Source: Sipunculus nudus
Lineage: Eukaryota > Annelida > Sipuncula > Golfingiida > Sipunculidae
DNA length: 64,000 nt
Assembly: GCA_026874595.1 (NCBI GenBank)
Contig: CM049310.1
Coordinates: 19,690,058 to 19,754,057 of the forward strand
Direction of reading: 5' to 3'
This document shows, in pieces, positions 46,601 to 59,400 of this stretch. A program made the translations under genes and the position numbers. The notes beneath the pieces are model-generated. The model searched no databases. It was not told the DNA's origin and saw only the letters and a list, made by a program, of their open reading frames with translations. Position 1 is the first letter of the stretch, and each line of letters starts with the position of its first letter.

Positions 46601-47451
46601 AATATTACAGAATATATTCATAAATGCAATTGTATTCAAATGCATATTTTTACCTGTATTCCTTTCCTTACACATGAAATTATGGAGTACATATTCATAT
46701 TTGCATTCAAATACATTTGCAAAGTTCTGCACCATGTCTGGTATTTATTCAGTTTCAGCCAAACAAAGTTCTTGAGAATCCAGAATAAACAAATATCACA
46801 AATTTAAATAATGATCATAAGTACCTAGGTTTATGAATTTTATGAATATTCAAAAAATAAAACTATAATTTTCACTTTGGACTATCTTCACATCAATCTA
46901 CACACTAGACATAGCAAGAGTCTTATGACAATTATTAACATTACAGAAATCATAATGAAAACTTGTCTAAGATCTGATTTTTTATCATATTCAAATTTTT
47001 TTAATTAAAAAGATATCAGAAGAAAATTGAAGTATCTCAGCTACGAAACCATTATATGTGTAAAAAATAACCCAAGGATAAGAAAACCCTGTAATTTATA
47101 CAAGGAGAAAACTAGAGATGGGCCAGTTAAATTTTATTAACTGAAATATAGGAACCAGAAATATAAATTTTGATTATTTACATAGTCTTGTGACAGCTGT
47201 TACAACCACGTGTCTAAATGTCATAAGTGAAACATATTGACATCTTTAATCAGTACTAAAAATTTTGACATTTTAACTTTTTTTTAAATTTTGAAATAAA
47301 TATAAATTAACAAGCTGAAACACTTGGAAAAGACTTGGGAATTCAGATTTATATTATAAACTGCATCTTTGTAAATCATTAATTTCATTCATATAATCCC
47401 TAATAGTAAATAACAATATAATTATTTTTTTTTCATTGTTAAAACTGAAAA
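46601..47451. other. Intergenic AT-rich stretch
   Basis: No recognised repeat and no credible coding frame, apart from similarity of 46980-47400 to the flank at 49200-49400. Confidence 0.5.
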
Positions 47452-48832
47452 GAACAAGGGACCCATTGGTCAAGGCGCTCAGCTGATCTTGATTGGACTA
47501 TAAATGTATCACCATTGTTATACTATACTGAGTAGAAAAAGCTTATGAATATCATGGTCATGTTGGGCTTTTATAAAGGAATATAATGTAATATGTGAGT
47601 AAATGATATATGAAATAATCTGACTGATGGATTAATATGGAGTAAAATATAGTGGTTTATTTTTTATTTATTTGGGAGGGGTCGAAAAAAAAAACCAATT
47701 TATTTGAGCAAATATGAATGCAATGACAGTATACTAAGCAGTGGTATAATGATGATAAGGCTATTTGTTGAAGGATCTATAGTGTATGAAAAACTGCAAG
47801 CTTTCAATTTGACAGATACAAGGTTGTGATTAACTATGCTGATGAGGGGATTTATGAATTTGTGACTGTATGACATGATATCTTGACAAGATCGGTCTTG
47901 ACAAGGTACATTATTTTGATGACCCTCACGTCTACATATTACACAATATTAACATAATTTATGGCATGTACATAGGTACCTATGGACAAATGGTCAACAT
48001 TACTGAACCACCTAGAAGGTTAAAATATTAAAAATATGATGAAATGTAGATAAAGTTTGAGAGGAAGAGGTAATTTGGGCCATGGTTGGTTTATATGATT
48101 GAAGAAAATGTTGCAAATAATATTTGAGATCTGACCATGCCTTTTCACTGGTTACATTTTTGATAAGCTGTTGACAGTTCAACAGTTTACACATTTGTCT
48201 GATGAGATCCATTATTTGGTTAACCTTTTTGATCAATTTTATGATATGTATACAGTTGCCATAACGTCCCCACTCCACAGGTGCAATGACTTGATGGAGG
48301 GGGGGGGGGGGGGGGGTGGGGTGTTGTGTTATGATCAGAGTTACAACGCCTCTGTCTCTCTGTATATATTTTCTTTAATTATTAAATTTTATGCTATAGC
48401 CATAGAACTATTGTTCACAGTGCCAAGGAGCAAAACCTCAGTGGGATGAAGAAGGGGATGGTGAGAGTTACAACACCCTTGCATATACATACAGGATATA
48501 AAATTTAATTCAACAGTGCTTATAAAAAAAAAGTTTATTCATGAACATTAAATATTTAAAACAGAAAGATGGAGAACAAAGCAAATCATTTTTTCCCCAT
48601 TCTACTTAGCCAATAAAAAATTAACAATATTTGCATTTATTCCTTTTTTTCATTACATAATTTTTATCCAGGTTTATGAATGTTACTATAAATTTACAGT
48701 ATAACATACATGTGATTGTGAATATTTCAGTTGATTCACATTTCTAAATTGCATCAAAATTTAAAGCTAATGTATCTAGTTTATAGTACCTGTCAACAGA
48801 ATGGGATGGAGGGAGGAAGAGAGGCAATAAGG

Positions 48833-48893
<61 letters not shown>

Positions 48894-49140
48894 GGAGAAA
48901 GAGAAAAAATAGAGGAGAGGGAGAGAGAGAGAGAGGGAGAGAGAGAGAGAGAGATAGAAAGAGAGAGAGAGAAAGAGCTGGACTGCCAGAGAGAGAGAGA
49001 GAGGGAGAAAGAGAGGCTCTCTGGTAATAACTGCCTGACCCAGCCTGACCCAGACACTCACAGTGGCAGTAGGCCAGACCTGAAGGTGTTATGTAACTGC
49101 CCAGTACACTGCATTTATACTGACCTGATGTAAACAATGA
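47452..49140 (+). repeat. ~1.7-kb duplicated block, copy 1, with G18 and GA tracts
   Basis: It starts with a family A 5' signature variant (47458) and AGCTGATCTTGATTGGACTA. It contains G18 (48299-48316) and a long purine (GA)n region (48833-49010), then CTGCCTGACCCAGCCTGACC. It is collinear with 51024-52710. The Arg-Glu or Ser-Leu open frames over the GA tract are artefacts. Confidence 0.85.
48833..49010 (+). repeat. (GA)n purine tract, interrupted
   Basis: A pure GA run at about 48836-48888 followed by GAAA/GAGGGA interruptions to 49010. The equivalent place in copy 2 (52530-52600) is much shorter. Confidence 0.97.
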
Positions 49141-51023
49141 AGACTTGGTACCTGGAAACTTGAATAAAATCTACAGTTTTTGATCAATTAGTTTCAAATT
49201 TCAGATTTTAACAGATGAAATGCTAATGTGTACATGCTGTGAAAATTAAATCCACAACACAAACAGGAAAAATTTAAGTATTTTTATTTTTTTAAATGGT
49301 ATCAGGAAAAAAGAATAGTATTCTCAACTATGAAACTAATACGTGTTAAAATTAATCCAAGGATCTAAACACCCAATATATTATACCAGGAGCAAACTGG
49401 AGTTGGGAATGTTTAAAAAATAAAATAAAATACAGAAAATTATAACATTCATCTAGTTTATGCACCAGCTGGGGGGGGGGGGGGGGAGGGAGTGCAGGGC
49501 ACAGGGGAAGCCTGCTAGTAGTGGCCAAGCTAAGCCAAGGCAAGCTGCCTGGGGTGGGTTACATAATGCAAGTGAAGACTGTATTACTAGGTGGGCCAGA
49601 TGTAAACAACACTTGACATGGTGTATGAAAACTTGAATATAAGCTACTCTTTTCAAACAATTCCTTTGAAAATTCAGATTTTAAAAGATTAAATCCTTAT
49701 GTATATATGCTGTGAAAATTAAATCAACAGTACTTACAGGGAAAAAACGTGCCATTGCCAAAGTTGGACAAAATTTAAGGTACTGATTTTTTATTTATGC
49801 TAATAACTTGAAAAATTTGCAAAATTCAGATCTAATTTTGGGTAAACAATGGAATCTTGATTAAATAAAGTTATATTCCTGAATAAAAGTCTCCAGCCTC
49901 GGCAATTCTCATGTTAAGTGAGCAAATATATTTCCTGATTTTTAAGAAACTGCATTATATATTTTGGCCCATAACTTCAAAATAATACCCAATACTAACC
50001 TAATTTTTGGTATGAGCACAGAAAATGTATGGAAAAATATGAATACTACATATGATCAAAAACAGATCAGTGGTTTTGATATTAGGCAGCTTTGAAGTGT
50101 AAAAATGGCTTTTTTAATGGAAAATGGAGGTTTTTCCTTAATATCTCGCAAAATTTAAGGTACTGATTTTATATTTATACTCATAACTTATAAAATTTGA
50201 AAAATTCAGAACTAATTTTGGGTATACCCAAATTTGGGTATATCCCTGATAAAAAAATCTCTGGCTTCAGCAACTTTAATGTTAAGGGAGTAAACATCTT
50301 TCGTGTTTACAAAGTGCATTATGTTCGGGCCCATAACTTGGACAATTTCGCAATACTCGCATCATTTCTGACATGTGCATAGAGTATAAATAGAAGAACA
50401 TGTATATTTTATATGATCAAAGTCAGATCAGTGGTTTTGATATTAAGCAGTCTTGAAGTGTAACAATGGGTTTCTAATTGAAAATTAAAGTTTTTTCTTA
50501 ATATCTCGAAGGAATGAAGTTCTAGTGATCGAACTTTTGGAATGGTAGGGGGGTTTGGGGGACATCTAACTGTATGCCAAATTTTGGGAGCCGAGAGCTG
50601 GCCTGGGAAGCTGGGGAGCTGAGCTCTAGCAAACTGCATAACATTTGCATGATCTAAACAATACTTTAAATGGTGCTTGAAAACTTGAATAAAATCTACA
50701 GTTTTTGATCAACTGGTTTCAAATTTCAGATGTTTAGAGATGAAATGCTTATGGTAGCATGCTGTGAAAATTAAATCCATAGCAGTTACAGGAAAAATAT
50801 GTGCCATGGTCAAATCTAAGCAAAATTTAAGTTACTGATTTTGTATTTATGCTAATAACTTATAACATTTTTAAAATTCAGATCTAATTTTGGGTATACA
50901 ATTGAATCTTGATTAAATATAGTTATATACCTGAAAGAAAGTCTCTAGCTTCAGCAATTCTCAAGTAAAGGGAGTAAATATATTTCCTGAATTATGTTTT
51001 GGCCCATTACTTCAAGAATTTAA
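49141..51023 (+). repeat. Diverged ~450-580-bp units and a G16 tract
   Basis: 49450-49740 (G16 at 49471-49486, then AGTGCAGGGCACAGGGGAAG) is repeated at 63720-64000. From 49740 two to three units follow, starting with AACGTGCCATTGCCAAAGTT or similar (49747, 50140, 50795), with TAATTTTGGGTATAC and GTGGTTTTGATATTAGGCAG, of the kind seen at 43276, 53.8 and 54.5 kb. Confidence 0.7.
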
Positions 51024-52710
51024 AAACAAGGGACCCATGGGTCACGGCGCTCAGCTGATCGTGATTGGACTATAAATTGATCACCATTGTGATACTATAT
51101 TTAGTCGACAAACCTTATGAATATCATGGACATGTTAGGCTATTATAAAGGAATATAATGTAATATGTGAGTAAATGATGTATGAAATAACCTGACTGAT
51201 GGATTAATATGGAGTAAATATAGTGGTTTATTTTTTATTTATTTGGTAGCTGTTGAAAATAGGGATATATTTGAGCAAATATGAATGCAATTACAGTACA
51301 CTAAGCAGTGGTAGAATGATGATAAGGCTATTTGTTAAAGGGTCTATAGTGTATGGAAGTCCGCAAGATTTCAATTTGACAGATATAATGTTATGATTAA
51401 CTATGCTGAAGAGGGGATTTATGAATTGTGACTGTATGACATCATATCTCTTAGGTCTTGACAAGGTACATTATATTGATGCCCACCATGTCTACATATT
51501 ACACAATATTGACATAATTTTTGGCATGTACATATTTAACAAATAGTTATACAATATATAAAAATATGAATGTATCTGTTTCATATTGTTCTCGTTTACT
51601 GAGGCTGACATTGGGATGGGGTTCGGAGAAGGAAACAGTGTGGGCAGTAAGGAGGGTTGGATGTAGAGAGAAAAGGAGATAGAGAGGGACGGAGCATTCA
51701 ACAGTACTTAAACACCTGGAACGTTAAAATCTAAAATATTATGAAATGTAGATAAAGTCTGAGAGAAAGAGGTAATCTAGGCCATGGTTGGTTGATATGA
51801 TTGAAGAAATTGTTGCAAATAATATTTTAAGATCTGACCATGCGTTTCCATTGGATACCTTTCTGACAGGCTGTTGACACTTCAACATTTTACACATTTT
51901 TCTAATGAGATCCAATTTTTTTAATAAACTTTTTTTTCTATTTAATAATATGTATACAGCTGCTATGAAGTCCCCACTCCACAGGCAGAAAGACTTGAAT
52001 GGGGGGGGGGGGGGGGGGGGGGGGGGTCTGGAATGATGGGAGTTAAAACGCCTCTGCCTCTCTGTATATATTTTCTTCAAATTATTAAATTTTGTGCTAT
52101 AGCAATAGAACTATTGTTCACAGTCCCAAGGAGTAAGGACTTAGTGGGGTGGGGGAAGGGGATGGTGGGAGTTGCAATACCCTTACATATACGTATAGTG
52201 TATGAAATTTAATTAATCAGTGCTTACAGGAAAAAAAAGTTTATTCATAATTATCAAATATTTAAAACAGGCAGAAAGCTAGAGAAACAAAGCAAATCAT
52301 TTTAATTCCCATTCTTCTGAGCCAGGAAATTATGAACAAATTTTACATAAATTCCTTTTTTTATAACATCATTTTTTTCCAGGTTTGAAAATGTAACTAT
52401 ACATTTAGAGTATAACATGTATATGTGGATATTTCAGTTGATTCACATTTCTTAATTGCATCAACACATATTTCTAATAAATCAGGTTTATAGTACCTGT
52501 CAACAGAATGGGGAGGAGGGAGGAATAGGGATGAGAGAGAGAGAGAGAGAGAAAAAGAGAGCTAGACTGGCAGAGAAAGAGAGAAAGGGAAAGAGAGGAG
52601 ATGGCTCTGGTAATTACTGCCTGACCCAGCCTGACCCAGACACTCACAGAAGCAGTAGGCAAGGAGTGAAGGCGTTATGTAACAGCCTAGAACACTCTTA
52701 ACCAATGACC
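51024..52710 (+). repeat. ~1.7-kb duplicated block, copy 2, with G26 tract
   Basis: It begins with GGGACCCATGGGTCAC (51030-51045) and AGCTGATCGTGATTGGACTA and follows copy 1 closely to CTGACCCAGACACTCACAG. G26 is at 52001-52026. A partial third copy of its middle portion lies at 52780-53200. Confidence 0.85.
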
Positions 52711-53800
52711 TGATGTAAACATTCAAGACGTGCTATAAATATGGGTCACTGTGCTTAGCTGAAGTTGACCTTGAAGGTAAAATCTAAAATAATATCAAAT
52801 GGAGATAAAGTCTAGGAGGAAAAGGTACTATATGCCATGGCTGGTTGACATGATTGGTTTGTATTGATGAGTAAGAAATTGTTGCAAATAATATTTTGTG
52901 ACCAAACCATGCAATCTCAAATGTCAAAATTGAAGCATGTGAGCAGTTCGTGAACATAAGATGAATATCATTACCATGATCATTGGCTGGCTTTTTGATA
53001 AATTGACAGTTCAGTAGTTTACACATTTGCTCAATTGGATCTATTTTACATTATATATATTATTAAATATATGTATTTTTTATTTTATAAAATGTATACA
53101 GTTGAAATATAACTGAAGTACCCAGATGCAAGGACTTGGTGGTGGTGGTGTTGGGGGGGGGGGGGGGGGGGCTGGAATGATGGGAGTTACAATATCTCTA
53201 TATTAATATAGTGTATATACATATAGGATTTCCATTTAATTCAACAATACTTCAACAAGGTGGGATTAACAATACTTTTGCATATACATTCAGGGCAAAC
53301 AAAGCCTGATCTCCAATTCTGCTGAGGCTTCAAAATAATAAACAAATGTTTGTATTAGATAAGTTTTTTTTATTTTAAGTTTAATTTTTATACATTTCCA
53401 ATATAACATTTATTTCTGAATGTAAATTTTGATAAATATAAAATTAATTCATAAATCTAAATTGCATCATCATAAATCTCAATCTTGTCATATAACACCA
53501 CATCATGCATACAAATGTATATTTATATATTCATGGGGGAGGGGGTGTGATATGAGAACAATTGTACACCTGTCACAGCAGGGGATCTCCCCAAGTGACA
53601 GTAACAAATCAGGAACCCTGGCATAGCTGACTTCCAGTGACCTGGAGTGGCCTACCTGCATCTGGAACAAAGCAGGTGACTACAATAGAGCCTCAAGATA
53701 AAATTCAATAACTAGCTTAATTTTCAACCTTTTATTTTCAAATTTCAGATTTTAAAACAAATAAAATACTTATGTTTACACGCTGTGAAAATTAAATTAA
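52711..53800 (+). repeat. Partial third copy of the duplicated block and AT-rich DNA
   Basis: 52780-53200 repeats the AGATAAAGTCT-GAGGAAAAGGTA segment and ends in GGTGGTGGTGTT plus G19 (53153-53171) and CTGGAATGATGGGAGTTAC. The rest is AT-rich. Confidence 0.65.
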
Positions 53801-56220
53801 CAGTACTCACAGGGAAAAAAATGCCTTGGTCAAAGTTGGGTGAAATTTAAGGTACTGATTTTATGTTTATGCTAATAACTTATAAACTTTACAAAATATA
53901 GATCTAATTTTGGGTATACAATTGAATCTTAATTAAACAAAGTTATATACTTGAAAAAAAATTCTCTAGCTTCAATAATTTTCATGTAACCAGAGTAAAT
54001 ATTTTTCCTGATTTTTTACAAAGTCCATTATGATGGGCCCATAACTTAAAACAATTACACAATACTGACATCATTTCTGGTATGTGCATAGCAAATGTAT
54101 AGAAAAATATGTATATTATATATGATCAAAGTGAGATCAGTGGTTTTGATATTAGGCAGTCCTGAAGTGTAACAATGGGTTTTTAATGGAAAAATGAAGT
54201 TTTTTTATGAATATCTTGAAGGAATTAAGTTCTAATGACCATATTCTTGGCATGGTAGGGAATTTTGGAAACATCTAACTGTATGCCAAATTTAAGGAAC
54301 TTAGAGCGGATTCTGGGGAGCTGAGCTCTAGCAAACTGCATAACACTAGCTTGATGTAAACAATATGTGACATGGTGCTTAAAAACTTGAATAAAATCTA
54401 CAGTTTTTGATCAACTGGTTTCAAATTTTTTTATGTTAACAGTTGAAATGCTAATAAAAACATGCTTTGAAAATTAAATCCACAGCAGTTACAGAAAAAA
54501 AACGTGCCATGGTAAAAGTTGGGCAAAACTTAAGGTACCAATTTTTTATTTTTGCTAATATTTTTAAAAATTTAAAAGATTTTGTTCTTATTTTGGGTAT
54601 ACAATTTAATTTTGATGAATAAAAGTTATATTACTGGAAAAAAGTGCTTAGCTTTAACAAGTTTTGTGTTAAGTGATCAAATTTCTTTCGTGATTATTTA
54701 CAAAATGCATGGTTTGGGCCCTTAACTTTTTAAAATTATATAATACAGACCTAATTTCTGGCATGTACATAGGAACTATATAGAGGATTATTTATGGTAA
54801 ATATGAGGAAAAACAGATGAGTGGTTTTGATATTAGGCAGTCCTGAAGTGTGAAAATAGGTTTTTAATAAAAAATTGAGGTTGTTCCTCAATTTCTTAAA
54901 GGAATGAAGTCGCAAAGACCCAGTTTTCGGCTTGGTAGGAGATCTTGGGGACATCTAACATTGTGCCAAATTTTGGATTCCCAGGTCTTACGGTTTCAAA
55001 ACGTGCCACATCTACGGACGGACGAACAATGGACCACGACTATAGCTCAGATGACTTATAGTCAGCTGAGCTAAAAATTGAAGTAATTTCTGGTATGTAC
55101 GTAGGAAATATATGAGGAATTAATATATTAAAAATGGTCAATCTATCAGGTCAATGGTTTTGATATTAGGCAGTCTCTAAGTTTAACAATGGGTTTTAAA
55201 TGGAAAACGGAGGTTTTTCCTTAATAATTCAAAGGAACGAAGTCCTAGTGACCCAATTTTCGGTATGGCAGGAGATTTTGGGGACATCTAAAGGTATGCC
55301 GAATTTTAGATTCGTAGGTCCAATGGTTTCAAAATGTGCCAGTTTAACGGACGGAAGGACGGTCAGCTGACGGAACCTAGCTGAAGGACCACGACTATAG
55401 CTCAGATGACTTATAGTCAGCGGAGCTAAAAATGGACCAGTGTTTTTCATTTCATTAAAGAAATGGCTAAAATGGGGAACTTTAACTCGACAGTTTGAAT
55501 AGGAAACTGCACACTTGTTTGTGTCAAATATTAAAAGTGTGATATTTTGCCGCTTTTTTTTTCCTTGTCGGATTAATGATACAGATTAGGTAAGGGCCAT
55601 CTATTCTGGGGAAAAGGCCCTCTATTTACAGCTTCAAGGCCCACTAAATCAGAATAATAAAACGGTAGTGGTGCTTACAGGGAAAAAAGTGCGATGGCCA
55701 AATTTAAGGTACTGACTTTACAATTATGCTTACAATTTAAAAAATTTACGAAATTCTTCTCAATTCTAGTATACAATTAAATTAAAGATATATCCTCAAT
55801 AAAGTCCCTAGCTTCAACAATTATCTTGTTCGGGAAGTAAATATAAATTCCTGATTTTTGACAAAGAGCATCATGTTTGAGCCAAAAATAAAACATTTAC
55901 ACAATACCGACCTAATTTCAATGGAAACATATGCAGAATGGATATATCATTCATTAATACCCGTAGTTTTCATAGTGGGCAGTTTTGAAGTGTGAAAATT
56001 GGTCTTAACTGGATTACGGAGGTTTTTCTTGAAGGAAAGTGACCCAGTTTTCTGTTAGTAGGAGAACTCGGGGACATTAACTGTATGTAGAATTTTGGAT
56101 TTGTATGTTCAATGGTTCAAAACGTGCCTTATTAACGGACAGCTGTACAGACAAATGACCGTCATTACAGCTCAGATGATTTATAGTCTGCTGATCTAAA
56201 AATAAGAAAAACAAGGACAA
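53801..56220 (+). mobile_element. Series of family A-type units, three terminal hairpins
   Basis: Units of ~500-600 bp near 53810, 54495, 55080 and 55670 each contain a TTTTGATATTAGGCAGTC segment. Those ending at 55078, 55432 and 56200 finish with ACGGACGG-like tracts and the hairpin (55043-55073, 55398-55428, 56168-56198). The last hairpin lies about 25 bp beyond the probable end of the NKRF-like transcript. Confidence 0.75.
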
Positions 56221-56224
56221 TGAA

Positions 56225-56469
56225 AATATGTAAGAATCTAAGTTTATTAGTTTACATAATTCCAGTGATAAAGATTAAAGCATATATGTATCTGTAACAT
56301 TACCGGGGACATGAACACACCCACACAGACGCTTGCACAGCACGTAGGACCCTGAACATTTAAAGACTGACATCTGGTGTGAAGTGTGATTAATCCTATC
56401 TGGACAATTTTTTTCTTTGATTAAGGTCCCTTTTAAAACGTATGACACAAAATTATCAGTATAATCATC
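56225..56469 (-). other. 3' UTR of the NKRF-like gene
   Basis: The minus strand after the TAA (56472-56470) runs to a polyadenylation signal at 56248-56243. The cleavage point is inferred at about 56225. Confidence 0.6.
56243..56248 (-). promoter_or_regulatory. Polyadenylation signal AATAAA (NKRF-like gene)
   Basis: AATAAA on the minus strand, about 220 nt after the stop codon. It is the nearest canonical signal downstream. Confidence 0.7.
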
Positions 56470-59400
56470 TTATGTCATCTGCATGCTAGATGACCAAAGC
56501 TGCTTAAACGTTTCTGAACCAGGTGGCTCTAAAGAGTACTTTGCTGTTTCTCCCCCACTGTCCATTATATGATTAAACAACTGGAGTGCATTTCTTTTTC
56601 TTTTGACAACTATTGACCGTTCTTCCCCCGTTCCATGACTCTGACTTTTAAGACCTACTTTACGACACTCCACATGAATGACAGCCCTTTCCTCTTTTGT
56701 GAAGTCTGAACCAAAAGTAAGATCCTCTTGTTTGTCAGACCTCAAATAGTCCTGTAACATAGTTTTGATGGTTTTCTGAAATTTCTGAGTGACTCCTTTT
56801 TCCTCCTGAAGTCCAAGCCCTGCTCTATCTATCTGAGTGGAAACAGCAATTGGTTCAGCTATACCCTGCCCCGATTTTCCCACACCACCACCTTGCCATC
56901 CCATTTTCTTCAGTAGTTTGTTTCCTATCCCCTCTGTTGCTGGTTCTGTTGATGCCTGAATATCGCCAAGCAACTCATCCTTGGAAATAGCATCTGCTGT
57001 TGAATCTATGTTCTGTTTAACCCTAATGGTCCAGTAACATTCCCGAAGGTTCTCCAAGGCTCGTTGGCATGCCTGTAGTTTTGCAATCTGTTTTGTTGCA
57101 GCAACAACATCAGCCTGCACTTGTCCATCCAATGATAACTGACAACGAATACCTTTTTCGTTATTAGAAAATGCAGTTTCAAGCTTTAGTTTGTTCATAT
57201 CCGCACTTCCTTGAAGTGTTAAAATAGCATTGCTTGGTGATTGGTCACATACTCTTTCAAGGATAAAAAACTCATTTGTGTTCCCCAAATTATTTGGGAA
57301 TGGTCTTTTCTGTCCAATTACCACACCTTGAGTTGGAGGGTTCGATTTTGTGGATTCATTATCTTGTGTCACATTGGCACTGTTTTCAGTCTTTTGCTCT
57401 GGTTTGGTATCACTGGTTGATTCAGAGAATCCTTGTAATTTTCTACCTTTATCAGAATGCAGAACTTGTAGCACTGGCATGGCAAACAGTTCCAAAGCCT
57501 TTTTGTAAGACGCACGTTTTGAGTCTTTTTTAGTCTGCCCTAATGCACTACTGACAAATATGGAATCAATGAGCAGTTCACAGTGATAACCGGCTGGGTG
57601 CTGTTGGAACTTTGTTGTTGGTGACATACTAAATTTTTCCAGAACCATGTTAATTATATATTCTGGATTATGGGAAAGTGATTTTCTTGCCATCATCTCT
57701 TGTCCTAACTTTTGGAATTTTTCATCCAATTCATTCGCTGAAGAGAAATGTTCAATGGCCTCTCTTAGAGTGCCCTTCTTAGAAGTCTCATCCGGACTCT
57801 CAGAAGCGGACTGCTGGTAACCTAGCTGACTGTGTGACTCGTGTGCGCCTGATGCCCACATTTCAGCTTCTTCATACTGACCAGCATATCCATCATAGGT
57901 ATCCTGGAGGCCTTCTTGGTGGAAATTACTATCACTTTTTGGAGGGACAGTTGATGTTGGAGGGAATGCATTGAACCCTTGTTGCATCTGCATGACATCT
58001 GAAGGTGCTGAAATTGCCTCTGGGGCACCACTTACGCCCTCAATGCCCCAGGTATTTCGCAAGCCACTTTCATTAAAACTGGCACTCTCACTTGGTGGTA
58101 CAGAAGGAGGGGGAGGTGGAGGAAATGAAGTTTGGCTATATGTATTTTGGGGAACACCCTGACTGAAACCTTGATTTTCTGGAGGCGGCGGCGGCAGCGG
58201 TGGAGGATATGTTTGGTAACTCTGTTGATAAAGACCTGCATCTTGACCAGATGAATTCGTTCCTGGAACCCCACTGGCATACTGACTGCCAGAGCCTGCA
58301 GAAAACTGGGCTAAAGGGTTTTTGGGTACATTCGTACTGTAACTACCTTGACCGGCTGGAGCAGGTGGAAGTGGTGGAGGATATGAAGTTTGGAGCCCTA
58401 GTGGCTGTTGTACTACATTTAAAGTGGATGCACTAGTCTCTGAAGCCCCGCTAACATACTGGCCCCCAGTACTGGCAGAGGAAACTTGGTTTAAGGTATT
58501 CTGGGGCCCACTCTGATTAGAAGTTTGGCCTAGACTTGTCGGGGTAGGTGGAGGTGGTGGAGGAAATGTTTGGTACCCTTGTTGTAAGGATTCCATATTG
58601 GAGTTTCCCGATTTTGTATTTGCAGTCCCACTGGCGTACAAACTGCTCGACCTCTCAGAAGACTGACCAAAGGGGTTTTGGGGGCCACTTTGACCGAAAT
58701 TACTTTGAACAGGAGTGGGTGGAAGTGGAGGAGGCAATGAAGTTTGGGGTGCCGTTGGCATGTGTGTCACATTTGATGTTGATGAAGTATTTTGTGGAAC
58801 CCCACTTGGGTATGGACTGCCAGATCCCACGGATGTGAACTGGTTTTGGGGGCCATCTCTACTGAATATCTGACCTTGACTTGCAGGAACAGGTGGGGGC
58901 GGTGGAGGTAATGAAGTTTGGAGTCTCACTGGCAAGTGTGTCATACTTGTAACGGATGAACTTGTTTCAGGACTCCCCCTTACATACTGGTTCCCAATAC
59001 CTGTAGAAGAAAACGGACCAAACGAACTTTGGACTCCACTTTGACTGGCCATTTGACCTTGAGTGGTAGGGGGAGGCGGTGGTGGAACTGAAGTTTCGGG
59101 CAAAAGCTGCCCTTGTGTCATATTTAAAGTTGACACACCTGCTTTTTGTTCCCCACTAAAATAGGGACTGCCCCTACCCAAGGAAGATGACTGGCCAACA
59201 AGTTTCTCTGGGTCACCATGACTGAAATGACCTTGATCAGGTGGATGCGGTGGTTGAAATGATGTTGGGGGCCCTGCAAAGTGTGAAATATGGGAAGCTG
59301 TTGAACCAATTTGTGGAACCCTATTTTCAAACGTTTGGCTTGAACTTACAGAAGAGGACTGGCTGAAAGTATTCTGGGGTCCACTTTGATGGAAAGTACT

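Noticed and set aside
48731-49137. Open frames on both strands rich in Arg-Glu or Ser-Leu
   Set aside because: They are translations of the (GA)n tract; no splice, start context or homology supports coding.
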